A stretch of DNA of 64,000 nucleotides from VAZQ01 sp035263865 (GTDB lineage: Bacteria > Pseudomonadota > Alphaproteobacteria > Rhizobiales > Xanthobacteraceae), in the NCBI GenBank assembly GCA_035263865.1, contig DATFQX010000016.1, positions 7,016 through 71,015 on the forward strand. Direction: 5' to 3'. The notes beneath the pieces were generated by a model. That model saw only the letters and a list, made by a program, of their open reading frames with translations, ran no database searches and was not told where the DNA came from. A program made the translations under genes and the position numbers. Position 1 is the first letter of the stretch, and every line of letters starts with the position of its first letter. This document shows positions 8,354 through 18,000 of the stretch, piece after piece.

Positions 8354-9097
8354 TCAGGGAATTGTTGCGGTGATGACGCCGCGATTCGATTTTTCAGCTG
8401 GATTGTTCGGATCGTTCGGATCGCGCGACCAGTAACCGAACTGCAAATTGCTGTAGCCCATCGGGTGGGCTCCCACGATTTGCCAGACCAATCCCTGAGT
8501 GTATGCCGTCGAAGAGACGACCACCGACGGAGTAGGTGCGCGGGTTCCGGGCGTAGCGGCGTTGGCCTTCAGATCTCCCGGCTTGTACCAGGAGCCCAGA
8601 TACCAGAGCAGGACAATACTGCGGGCCAGGAATTTGGTATCGTCATCGCTGGCGTTCACCGCCGCGAGGATACCGGTTGCCGACTGACGATTGTCCTTGG
8701 CAATCTGAATCAGTTTGCCGAATGACGACGTCGAGTCGTTGACGGCAATCCACTTGAAATAGTCGTTCTTGACATTGATCGGATCGACGCCGGGGTCCTG
8801 ATCCAATATGTCTTTCGTACTATCCTGGCTGAATTCGGGCGCCAGATTCACCACGTGAACCCCGGTGAGCGCAGCGGAAAGCAGCAGGAATGCCATCATG
8901 TCCTGCTTCGAATCCACGTCCGGTCCCGCGGCATAGGCCGAACCGGCGATGGGCGCTACGGCCGCCGCTGCAGTTACCGTTACCGTGCCGCCGAGCAGTG
9001 AACGACGCGAAAATGCGCCCTCTAGTTCCGAGCGCGTCGCGCCTGATCGATCATCGTGCCGATGCTTCGGTAGCGTTTCCATAGTGGGCCCCACCAT
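8354..9097 (-). CDS. Tat-exported small subunit of the GMC dehydrogenase (sorbitol dehydrogenase-type)
   Basis: The 247-residue protein has a twin-arginine signal: SRRSLLGG near residues 30-37, followed by a hydrophobic Ala/Val/Thr stretch ending at AYA. The mature part resembles the small subunit of membrane-bound FAD sorbitol and fructose dehydrogenases, including a conserved C-terminal segment (LVWQIVGAHPMGYSNLQFGY). In characterised complexes this subunit is needed for maturation and Tat export of the flavin subunit. The gene is 39 bases downstream of the cytochrome-like gene and 10 bases upstream of the GMC gene, so all three are probably one operon. An ATG at 9082 is an alternative start. 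Confidence 0.82.
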   Translation of the reverse strand: MVGPTMETLPKHRHDDRSGATRSELEGAFSRRSLLGGTVTVTAAAAVAPIAGSAYAAGPDVDSKQDMMAFLLLSAALTGVHVVNLAPEFSQDSTKDILDQDPGVDPINVKNDYFKWIAVNDSTSSFGKLIQIAKDNRQSATGILAAVNASDDDTKFLARSIVLLWYLGSWYKPGDLKANAATPGTRAPTPSVVVSSTAYTQGLVWQIVGAHPMGYSNLQFGYWSRDPNDPNNPAEKSNRGVITATIP

Positions 9098-9136
9098 TAG
9101 AGTCCAACTGATAGCGGCGTGATTACACCGGTTGGC

Positions 9137-10756
9137 CTACTGCGCCTTCTCCAGCATGAACGTGAAATCCGACTGGTTGAGATTGATGGTGCCAGGCTTC
9201 GGGTTCGACGGACCCGTCTGGAAGCTCACCGCGTTGCCATGACAGCCGATGCAACTTGACGACGCCTGCGGAACATCGCCCTGGCTGTAGGTTTCCAGGG
9301 TGGAGTTCGCCATGAACGTCGGCGCGGGCGAGCACGTCATGTCGGGCTGCCTCACGAAATCGTTCTTGGGTGCGGGCGCAGTGAAGCTTAGCGAGCGCAG
9401 CGACGTGCAGGCAAACGCGCTCGGCCATTGCGTATTTACCAGCATGTAATTTTTCCACACGCTGTCCTGCAACATGCTTTGAAAGATCTTGTTCATGTTC
9501 TTGGTCGCATTTCCGAGCGGCGTCTCGCGAACGATCTGACTCTTGAATGAGTCGTCCTTCCGGAACCGTAACTCCAGCGCAGGCTCGGGATCCCATGGCC
9601 GCGGCGGCGTCGCGTTCTCTTTCGGACAGTCATTCTTGCAGCTGACGCTGAAGAAGCTGTACGGACCGTCGAAGGTTCTTGCGGTGACCTCGTCCCTGTC
9701 CGGCACGTTCTTGATGTGCTCGAACGAGGTCCAGATCCATTGCGGGCGGCCCACGGTCTTGTGCACCGCATGAAAGCCGATCAATCCCAGAGTTTTAGCA
9801 ACACATTTCCGCTTCGCTTTTGGGTCAATGGGCGGCGGCATCAGGACGAGCGCCTTCACCGCGTGGAAATTTTGCGCCTTGATCTCGTCTTCCACCAGAA
9901 TCTTCCAGGAGACTTTCAGCATGAAGGCGCCAAGCGTGTCATGCGTGCCGGCCGGAAAGTCCACCGTGAGGCCGGAATTGGCCGCGCTCGTCTGTCCGGC
10001 CTTGGTATTGAGGTGATTGGTCGTGATATAGTTGAACATCTCCCGATTCATCAGGATGTCGAAGACGGCGTAGTGGCCCTGCTGATCGATCAACGGGCCG
10101 GTCTTGAACGGCTCGTTGAAGCTTTCCTCGATCATTTTCACGATCATCCTGTCAGGAAACTGCTGGTGCAGCTCGCGGCATTGCTCCGGCACCAGCCGCT
10201 TGCGCTCGGCCTCCATCCCGGCTCTGTCAGTCGGCCATTTCGGCTGCAGGTTGGCCGGCAACATGACGTCCAGCAGCGGCTTGAAACTGTCCATGTCCTC
10301 CCAGCGCGCCGGCATGTCTGCCTTCGCATGATCAACGGAGGTTTTTCCGTCGGCGGGTGAATTGAGGGCGAGAAAGGTGCGCCACGAGTAGAAGTCAAAA
10401 CCGCGTTGCAGGTTTTCCAGACCCTCGGCTTCCAGAAACTCCTGCCCCGTTGGCCGCACGTTTTCCTGACACGGCAGCCCCGACTTCATGATGCTGTCTT
10501 TGACCTTGTCGTCGATCGGCAGCAATCCCGCGGGGAAATCACCCGCCAGCCTGAACTTGAAAGGATCGGGAAGGAAGGGATCGGGGCTCGCGGCGGGCGT
10601 GCATTTCAGGGGCGGCGGCTGCGTTTGATTGGCGGCGGCAGCAGCGGCGACCGGCATCTTTTGCCTCTGCGATTGCGCAGACGGTCCAGACAGCATGATC
10701 AGGCCAACTGCTGCTATTCCGGCGAGAAGAGGTTGGCTGTAGCGCATGATCGACAT
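9137..10756 (-). CDS. exported monoheme cytochrome c-like protein
   Basis: First gene of the dehydrogenase unit. From the ATG at 10756 (or 10747) the product is 539 residues and begins with a Sec signal peptide, a hydrophobic core followed by PSAQSQ. AAGGAAAGGG lies directly upstream. One heme c attachment motif, CIGCH, lies about 50 residues from the C-terminus (in SSSCIGCHGNAV). The remaining 480 residues hold further cysteines but no other CxxCH. In gluconate and sorbitol dehydrogenases the electron-accepting partner is a cytochrome with three hemes; here only one heme site is visible, so electron transfer may proceed differently. Position and heme motif suggest the electron acceptor of the GMC enzyme; the bulk of the protein is not assigned to a known fold. 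Confidence 0.75.
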   Translation of the reverse strand: MSIMRYSQPLLAGIAAVGLIMLSGPSAQSQRQKMPVAAAAAANQTQPPPLKCTPAASPDPFLPDPFKFRLAGDFPAGLLPIDDKVKDSIMKSGLPCQENVRPTGQEFLEAEGLENLQRGFDFYSWRTFLALNSPADGKTSVDHAKADMPARWEDMDSFKPLLDVMLPANLQPKWPTDRAGMEAERKRLVPEQCRELHQQFPDRMIVKMIEESFNEPFKTGPLIDQQGHYAVFDILMNREMFNYITTNHLNTKAGQTSAANSGLTVDFPAGTHDTLGAFMLKVSWKILVEDEIKAQNFHAVKALVLMPPPIDPKAKRKCVAKTLGLIGFHAVHKTVGRPQWIWTSFEHIKNVPDRDEVTARTFDGPYSFFSVSCKNDCPKENATPPRPWDPEPALELRFRKDDSFKSQIVRETPLGNATKNMNKIFQSMLQDSVWKNYMLVNTQWPSAFACTSLRSLSFTAPAPKNDFVRQPDMTCSPAPTFMANSTLETYSQGDVPQASSSCIGCHGNAVSFQTGPSNPKPGTINLNQSDFTFMLEKAQ

Positions 10757-11048
10757 CCCTTTCCTTGCGACGGCGTCGTCAGCGAAATGATAGAGTGCGT
10801 CAAAACCCTCAGAAGTAGAATTGAGTAGCCCATGCGATCGGCCCCGTGATTTCATACACGGGTCGAGCAGTCAGCACGCATCCGATGCTGGCGCCAATCG
10901 TAGGACAATGCGGCTTACCCACGCATACATGGCGCAAATCCAATTGCACCGATAAGTTCAATGCTGCACCTTTGAATTGTCAAGTGCGGAATTCTGCCGC
11001 AGGTTGCGCATTTGAGTTGCGCATGCCGCGAACCTCGGAGGCTTCTCA

Positions 11049-11897
11049 ATGGACGGCGCTGCAGACCTCTCATTATTCCACGCCGAACGCGATGCTCTTG
11101 CTTTTCTCGGGCTTCTCTCCTCGCTCTACTTGCGGTTCGATCCGCCGATCAGCCTCGGAGACGGCAGCGCGACTCAACCGACGCATTTTCAAGGATTGAA
11201 CATTCACGCGCTCATCATCGACAACGTCGACGGCGAGGTTTTGGCGCTCGAACACAATCAGATTCATGCGCACCAAAGCCCCGTCGAGCACGCCGAACAA
11301 AGAGCATTGCGAATGGCTATCGCGCGAATCGGGGCGAAACGGCCCCGTGCGCCGGCAACCACCGTCGAAGATTACTACCGGACGCAAATGTTTTATGACG
11401 ATGGCGCGGAAGATGCAGACTTTCTGCAGCGCGGCGCCACGATTTATACCTCGCTCGAACCGTGCCCGATGTGTGCGACGACGATCCTGGTATGCCGCGT
11501 CAAGCGAACCGTATTCTTGTTGCAGGACACGACGTTCGGAGGAGCGTGGATCAGCGCGAAGGACCAGTATTACAAGAAATACCATCTCTCTTATGGGCAG
11601 CTGAATCTTTCAAACGCGAGTTCTCCATTCGTACTACGCGTGCGAGACCTGCATCAGGCGATGAGCAGACGGGTGGAGGGTGTCCGGAATCAGAAAGTGA
11701 TCGACACGCTTCTGTTCGATCACGTGATCGAGGACCTTCAAACCGGCTTTAAATTGCTCTGCCAGCTCACTCCCGACGACCTGACGGCCTGTGGAGATCA
11801 CGTCGTAAGCAACCGGCGGACCCTAGGTGATCTAAGGCGGATGTGTAACGTTCCGACGACCGCTCCTGCCGGTTCCCCCGAGGTCCATTTTCGCTGA
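11049..11897 (+). CDS. zinc-dependent nucleoside/nucleotide deaminase-like protein
   Basis: The 282-residue protein carries the cytidine-deaminase-like zinc site: His81-Ala-Glu83 (in VEHAEQRAL) and Pro-Cys139-Pro-Met-Cys142 (in TSLEPCPMC). Glu83 would be the proton shuttle. The core covers about residues 45-175, with an N-terminal helical extension of about 40 residues and a C-terminal extension of about 100 residues that I do not recognise. The ATG is preceded by GGAGG seven bases upstream. Length and extensions differ from housekeeping tRNA adenosine deaminase (about 150 residues) and cytidine deaminase, so the substrate is unknown. It reads in the same direction as the protease-phospholipase gene 160 bases downstream; a functional link is inferred only from that. 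Confidence 0.78.
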   Translation: MDGAADLSLFHAERDALAFLGLLSSLYLRFDPPISLGDGSATQPTHFQGLNIHALIIDNVDGEVLALEHNQIHAHQSPVEHAEQRALRMAIARIGAKRPRAPATTVEDYYRTQMFYDDGAEDADFLQRGATIYTSLEPCPMCATTILVCRVKRTVFLLQDTTFGGAWISAKDQYYKKYHLSYGQLNLSNASSPFVLRVRDLHQAMSRRVEGVRNQKVIDTLLFDHVIEDLQTGFKLLCQLTPDDLTACGDHVVSNRRTLGDLRRMCNVPTTAPAGSPEVHFR

Positions 11898-12056
11898 GCG
11901 AGGTCGTCATAGCGAAATTGAATGGCAACGGCTGGAGTTGCTGCGGACACGATCGCGTGCGCCGTTCAAGTTCATATAGGTGTTAACCGCAGGGCGTGTT
12001 ACACTCGACCACATCTCTCGTGGCAACAGACTGGGCACTTGTAAGGGGAGGGCTCA

Positions 12057-14915
12057 ATGTTGCTCAGCAAGTTTCAGCTGGATCAAACGGAGAAGCGTTA
12101 CGCGGAACGACAGCCGCAGCGCGCGCGCAATAAGCGGCTCATCGCCCAGAAGCGCTATCTCGACGTAGACAGCCCGGATCGTATTCAGAAATTTCTGGAT
12201 CGTCGTGGGCTGCGGATGGACATCGAAAAAAAGCTGATAGTCGAGAAGCCCTCCGCGGTGATGGCGGGCGAAACGCGGGGTCTTCCGCCCGAGGCTGCTT
12301 TCGAGCGCATCCTCGGCACAAACGATCTCATGGGTGTGGCGTTCTTGGACGAAGGATTGCGCGTCAGCCGCACCATCGCTCGCATTTGGGTCAATGTGTC
12401 CGGTGGACAGGCCGGGGCGTTCGCGACGGGTTTCATGGTCTCGCCGCGCCTGCTGATGACCAACCACCACGTGCTTGAGAACGCTTTATCCGCCCGCAGC
12501 TCGCTCGCCGAATTCAATTATCAACGGCGCGGCGACGGGACACTGGTCGGAAGCTCAGTGTTCCAATTGGATCCCGACACTTTCTTCTTCAACGACCAAG
12601 CGCTCGACTATGCTGTGGTAGCGGTTCGCGGGCGGGATGCGACGGGACACGCACTCAGCGATTTCGGGAACAACCGTCTCTCGGAGGACGAGGGTAAGGC
12701 AATCGCCGCGCAATGGGGCAATATCATTCAGCACCCCGGCGGCGAACCAAAGCAGGTGAGCCTGCGCGAGAACCAAATCGTCGACATACTGCCGAATTTT
12801 ATTCATTACGAGACCGATACTGCACCCGGCTCGTCGGGGGCCGCCGTGTTCAACGACCGTTGGGAAATCGTCGCGCTACATCATTCGGGCGTTCCGGCTA
12901 AGACCGCTGACGGTCGCACCATGGCGGTCGACGGCCATCCCTGGCGGCCGGAAATGGGCGAGGATCGGATCAAGTGGGTCGCCAATGAAGGCGTGCGTAT
13001 CAGCTGCATCATCAAGGACCTTCGTGCCCGGATAACGAATCCGGCACAGCGTGACCTATTCGATGCAATGCTGGTGAGCGACAAGGATGTGTCGCCGCTC
13101 GTATCGCCGCCCGTTGTAACCGCCATATCGTCTCCCGGGGAAAGCAGAGCGGCAGCGACGGTTGGACAGGATAGTTCTGCAGTTTCGACCATCCCGGTTA
13201 CCATTACGATAAATGTCGGTGGCGGGGTGGCTGCGCCCGTGCCAGCGCCCGGCGCCGCGGCCGTGCTGGTGTCGGCGCCGGTCGGCCCAGCGCCTGCACC
13301 GGCGGCGAAGCTCGACGACCGTAATACCCAGGACATGCTCGCCGCCGCGCAGACCGCGCTCAAAGAGAATCGGCCGAACGTGATGCGCGTGCGCCTCGGC
13401 TATGTGTTCCAGGACGGACGCATCACCAACGAACGTGCGCTCGTTGTCACAGTGCGGCAGAAGAAAACCGTCGCTGAGCTGAACGCAGCCAAGATGGAGG
13501 AGCTTCCGCCGACGTTCCGCGGCCTCAAAGTGCAGGTGACGGGACCGACTATTCCGGAATTGATCTTCGCGGAGAAAGGGTCGGCGGCCACCGAAGCACT
13601 TGCGCTCAACGTCGACGCGCTCGCCGCGGAAATCGTCTACAAACCTCCTCCCGCTGCCCACCTCTCGCGCGTGAAGGCCAAGATGCGCGTGATCGCACAC
13701 GTCAGCCCAGACGCGGGTTGGGCGCAGTTGAACGCCTTCCTCACCGGAACCACGAAAACTCTAGTGGTCGGTATGTACGATTTCGGCGCGCAGCACATCG
13801 TCGGCGCGATCGTGAAGGCGGGTCACAAGAAGACTTTCAAGAAGATGACCCTGGCGTTGCAGCCGGGACAAAGCCTTGGCGACAAGACCAAGGAAAACGA
13901 TCTCAAAGACAAAGACACTGTTCACAAGCTGCAGCAGGCACTCAGGAAAAAGTTCGAAATCGCTTGGGTCAAGGTCGGCATCGTCAACGGTTGGGTCGCG
14001 AGCTCGTATCATATTAAGGTAGCAGCTCGCGACCAGACTGCATTCTGGCTCTCAAGCGGCAACTGGCAATCGTCGAACCAGCCGCCGCCGCCCATCAATC
14101 CATTGAAGAAACCCTGGGATCGCTCTTGGCTGTCAAAGTACAATCGGGAATGGCACGCGATCGTGGATCATCCCGGTCTGACCGGCCAATTTCAGACCTA
14201 TATCCAGAACGATTTTAAGAACAACGTCGGCGTCGGCGACGAGGAGGCATTCGTGTTCCCGGATCTCCTCGTCCCGGAAGAGGCCTTCACGGTGACCGCC
14301 GCCGAGAAAGCCGCAAAATTCCAATATTTCAAACCGTTGGATGATGAGCGCGTCTTTGACGTCCAACCATTGCTCACTCCGGACAATTTCCTTGACTTCG
14401 TTCTGCCGCTGGTGAACAGCGCCAAGGAGGAGCTTTACATCCAGAACCAGACCTTCAATGCCCCGGGCGACAATCAGACCAAGCTCAAACAGCTGCTGTC
14501 GGCGGTGCTTGCGAAACAGAAGGCTGGCGTAAAGGTGCGCATCATCTTCCGAATCCTCAACCAGGCGGATGCGCGAGCCAATCTGGAAGGGTTGCAGGCC
14601 TTCGGCTTCAATATGGCTAACATCCGCGTGCAGAAGAACTGCCATACCAAGGGCGTGGTGGTCGATCGCCAGCGCGTCCTTATCGGCAGCCAGAACTGGT
14701 CCGAGCAGGGCATATCGCTCAATCGCGACGCGAGCCTCCTCTTCGAGGACGCGAAGCTCGCAGCGTATTTCGCCGAAATCTTCGAGCATGATTGGGAGAA
14801 TCTTGCGAGCGACAACATCGACAGCGCGCCTGAGGTCGAGCTTGCCCCGGCTGCGGAGGCGAGCCGGCCGGGATATGCCAAGATCAGCGTCGAAGAATAT
14901 CTGGAGTCGCTCTGA
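12057..14915 (+). CDS. trypsin-like protease fused to a phospholipase D-like domain pair
   Basis: This is an unusual 952-residue multidomain protein with no signal peptide, so probably cytoplasmic. A GGGGAGGG ribosome binding site precedes the ATG. Residues 1-85 are helical and charged. A serine-protease fold (about 100-330) shows a full triad: His138 (LMTNHHVLE), Asp184 (LDYAVVAV) and Ser260 (APGSSGAAVF). A Pro/Ala-rich linker (about 350-425) leads to a small domain (430-545). Two phospholipase D HKD units follow. Unit 1 has His652-x-Lys654-x4-Asp659 with SSGNW; unit 2 has His863-x-Lys865-x4-Asp870 with GSQNW. All catalytic positions look intact, so it could cut both a protein and a phosphodiester. 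A large membrane-protein gene follows. I know no characterised protein with this architecture; a defence or membrane-damage role is speculation. Confidence 0.85.
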   Translation: MLLSKFQLDQTEKRYAERQPQRARNKRLIAQKRYLDVDSPDRIQKFLDRRGLRMDIEKKLIVEKPSAVMAGETRGLPPEAAFERILGTNDLMGVAFLDEGLRVSRTIARIWVNVSGGQAGAFATGFMVSPRLLMTNHHVLENALSARSSLAEFNYQRRGDGTLVGSSVFQLDPDTFFFNDQALDYAVVAVRGRDATGHALSDFGNNRLSEDEGKAIAAQWGNIIQHPGGEPKQVSLRENQIVDILPNFIHYETDTAPGSSGAAVFNDRWEIVALHHSGVPAKTADGRTMAVDGHPWRPEMGEDRIKWVANEGVRISCIIKDLRARITNPAQRDLFDAMLVSDKDVSPLVSPPVVTAISSPGESRAAATVGQDSSAVSTIPVTITINVGGGVAAPVPAPGAAAVLVSAPVGPAPAPAAKLDDRNTQDMLAAAQTALKENRPNVMRVRLGYVFQDGRITNERALVVTVRQKKTVAELNAAKMEELPPTFRGLKVQVTGPTIPELIFAEKGSAATEALALNVDALAAEIVYKPPPAAHLSRVKAKMRVIAHVSPDAGWAQLNAFLTGTTKTLVVGMYDFGAQHIVGAIVKAGHKKTFKKMTLALQPGQSLGDKTKENDLKDKDTVHKLQQALRKKFEIAWVKVGIVNGWVASSYHIKVAARDQTAFWLSSGNWQSSNQPPPPINPLKKPWDRSWLSKYNREWHAIVDHPGLTGQFQTYIQNDFKNNVGVGDEEAFVFPDLLVPEEAFTVTAAEKAAKFQYFKPLDDERVFDVQPLLTPDNFLDFVLPLVNSAKEELYIQNQTFNAPGDNQTKLKQLLSAVLAKQKAGVKVRIIFRILNQADARANLEGLQAFGFNMANIRVQKNCHTKGVVVDRQRVLIGSQNWSEQGISLNRDASLLFEDAKLAAYFAEIFEHDWENLASDNIDSAPEVELAPAAEASRPGYAKISVEEYLESL

Positions 14916-15079
14916 TGCAATCTTGCAGCCAACGTAGCGCCAACGCTGAGGTGTTTCGATGAAGTGACATCACGCCGGATCGAACGGACGGGCCCGCTCG
15001 CCAAACTCTTTGCGTGTCCGGGTCCTCGTTCATCCTGTGCGGCTCGAAGCACCTTGCGTTGCGGCCCGGGGAAGTGGCC

Positions 15080-18000
15080 ATGGCAGCCGACACAAAGCAG
15101 CCGAGCCCGAATATCGGCGGCAATGGCTTTATCTGGCTCTTGCTGGCGGCAGCCGGCACATACTTTGTGGCGCATCAGCTTCCGCTCGAGGGCAGTCGGC
15201 CGCCGACTAGCGAGGCCGTCATAGCCCAGCGCGCGGGCGTGCAGGATGTGGATGCTCGGTTATGGCAAGACCCGTTCGCGGCCGTGGCCGATGTCTTGGC
15301 GCGGTCTCCCGAGCTCAAGCCCGAGAACTGCCAGCCGGACGCGATCAAAGACCGCAGCGTCAAAGACCGCATGAAGGGTCATTGCCAATCGCCGTTGAAC
15401 GAAACGGAGCTGGGATGGCAGTTACCCAAACCTCTGCTTGTCATGGTCGCCCCTGTCTCCGGAGCGCCTTATTCAGAGCAACACGAATCGCGACGACGCA
15501 CACGTTATGCGATCCTCGCCGGCTTGAATGCCGAGGGCTTCGCGCCCGTCGACTCGGAACATGTCGGCTTTTACTGGCCCGCCGCCGTTCCACCGGATCC
15601 CGCACAGGAATTGCAGTCGCCTAAGGTCGTCCCGTTTGAGTGGTTCGAGCCGAAGTCAAGGCGTGAGAGCGTCCCGTACAAGGGCGTTCTGTTACTTTGG
15701 TTCGACGAAGACGCCTTGAACAACTCGCCGCTGAAGCAATTCGAGGGCTTCTTGTGTCGATCTCTCGTCGCTGGCGGATCATCCGTACCTTGGGCAAAAG
15801 CTACGATTCTCGGTCCGAGCTTCTCGACCACGCTGCAAGCCATGGTGGACGAAAGCGGCAAGGATGGACCGTCCCTCTGTCCCGAATCCGCGCGCCCTGA
15901 ATTTTATATCAACAGCGCCACCGCCGACGATCCGACGCTGATCCCCGATTATGTTTCGCGCGGTCCCACTTGCCTCAGCTCGGACACGTGCCTGCAGGAC
16001 TTCTTCGCGAAAAAAGGAATCAAGCTCTACCGGATGATTGCCTCGGACGAGGCGCTCGCGCTCACCATCAGGGCTGAGCTGAGACTGCGGAAAGTTAACG
16101 ACAAGGCCAGCCACATCGCGCTGGTCTCGGAATGGGACACTCTCTACGGGAGGGCACTGCCCGACTCCATCGCCCGGTGTTTCGGCGAAGACGAAGACAA
16201 AATCGCAGGGGGGTGTCTGCAAACCGACGCCGATCCGTATGTCAACAAGCCCTGGCTGCATCGCTTCAAATATCTGCGCGGCCTCGACGGGCAGGTGCCG
16301 GGCAGCGAGGCCCCGGGCGCCAGCAGCGGTTCCAAGACCAGTAGGCAGGACAAGGACGCCAAAGACAGCGCCAAGCCTGGCTCTGATGCCAAGCCGCAGG
16401 AGCGAGCCGAAGGACAGGGACAATTCGATTACTTGAGGCGTCTCGGCGAACGCATCCAGCAACTCGATGGCGAACTGCGCCAGCAAGATTCCAAGGGTGT
16501 CGAGGCAGTGGGCATTCTTGGCTCCGATCTCTACGACAAGCTGCTGGTGCTGCAAGCGCTGCGCCCGCTGGTGCCGAGCGCGCTGTTCTTCACGACGGAC
16601 CTCGACGCTCTGGTGCTGCACCCGAGTGCGCTGACCTACACGCGTAATCTCCTCGTGGCATCCAGCTTCGGGCTGCAGCTGCGGCCCGCCGTGCAAGGAG
16701 AAACCCCGCCGTTTCGCAGCAGCTATCAAACCGCGGCATTTCTGGCGACCCGCATCGCCATCCGCGGCATGACGGGGGCTCCTGCGGCTTGGTTGAGGCC
16801 CCGCATGTTCGAGGTCGGCAGCGTGCGCGCGGTCCAATTTGCCACCCCAGACCCGTCGCACGATACGCAATACGAATTGGAAAATACCCGAACCGATAAC
16901 GAGACATGTCAGAAACGATTTGAATGTGAGGAGATCCACCCACTCGCGACGGCGACGTTCCGAAATGTGAGTATCCCTGTGGCCGCGGCGTTCTCAGTCC
17001 TTGCCGTGTGTGCCGCCTCCTATCCCTTCAGGCGCCGAGTTTGGGGGCGCATCGATACCCTCATGAGAGCTTCGAACAGCTACCCTGAGCTCGCAGCGCG
17101 GGGCCTGGCGATCCTCATCGGATTTGGGGTCATCATCTTTGCGGTGGCGATAGTGATTCACTGGCTTTGGCCTTTACTCGCGCGCTCGCTCACGCAAGAC
17201 GACCAGCCGATGATACTGCTCAACGGTCTCAGCTTGTGGCCGACGATTTTGCTGCGCGCGGTGACGCTCGCGCTTTGCGTTGGGCTCATCATTCGCGGTT
17301 ACCAGTTGCTGAACGGAAATATCGAGAAAATATTTCAAGACCTGAATCTCGTGGAGACACGACAACGGGTAGAAGCCGAACAAAAAACGCTTGTCGGCAA
17401 GATTCCGCCATGGATTCGATTTGTGAGCCATTTTTGGTATCTGCTGCCGGCCGAGCGCGTGACCGCCAAGGATGAGCGCGTGCCCGACCACATGTTTCGC
17501 TTCTGGGGGATGTACATTTATCAAGGGTACCAGCGTGCGCGGTTTTACCGGGCCGCTGCTGGAATGGTAGCCATAGCCCTGCTTTGGCCGATCCTAACCG
17601 TTGCATTCGGCAACCCGCCTGTTCCGGCGCGAGGAACCGTCAGCTTGGCGGCTTACATGATCGTGACGGGGGCGCTCGTTCTGGCGACGTGGTTTCTCAT
17701 CTTTGCCGTGGCGGACACGACGCTACTCACCTGGCGCGTCATCAGGGGGTTTCGTACGGAGACGGGCATTTGGCCGCCGAAGACGCTGCAGCAATTCACC
17801 GACCGCCTTAGGCTTCCACCGGACATCGTTGACGACTGGATCGACCTTGTCTTCGTCTCCAAACGCACCAAGGTCGTAACCACGTTCATCTACTATCCCT
17901 TCTTGATCATCGCGTTGATGGTCGTCTCGCGCAGCCGGCTGTTCGCGAATTACGGGTTAAGCGTTCCTGATGTCATCACGATGGGCATCGCCCTGCTCAT

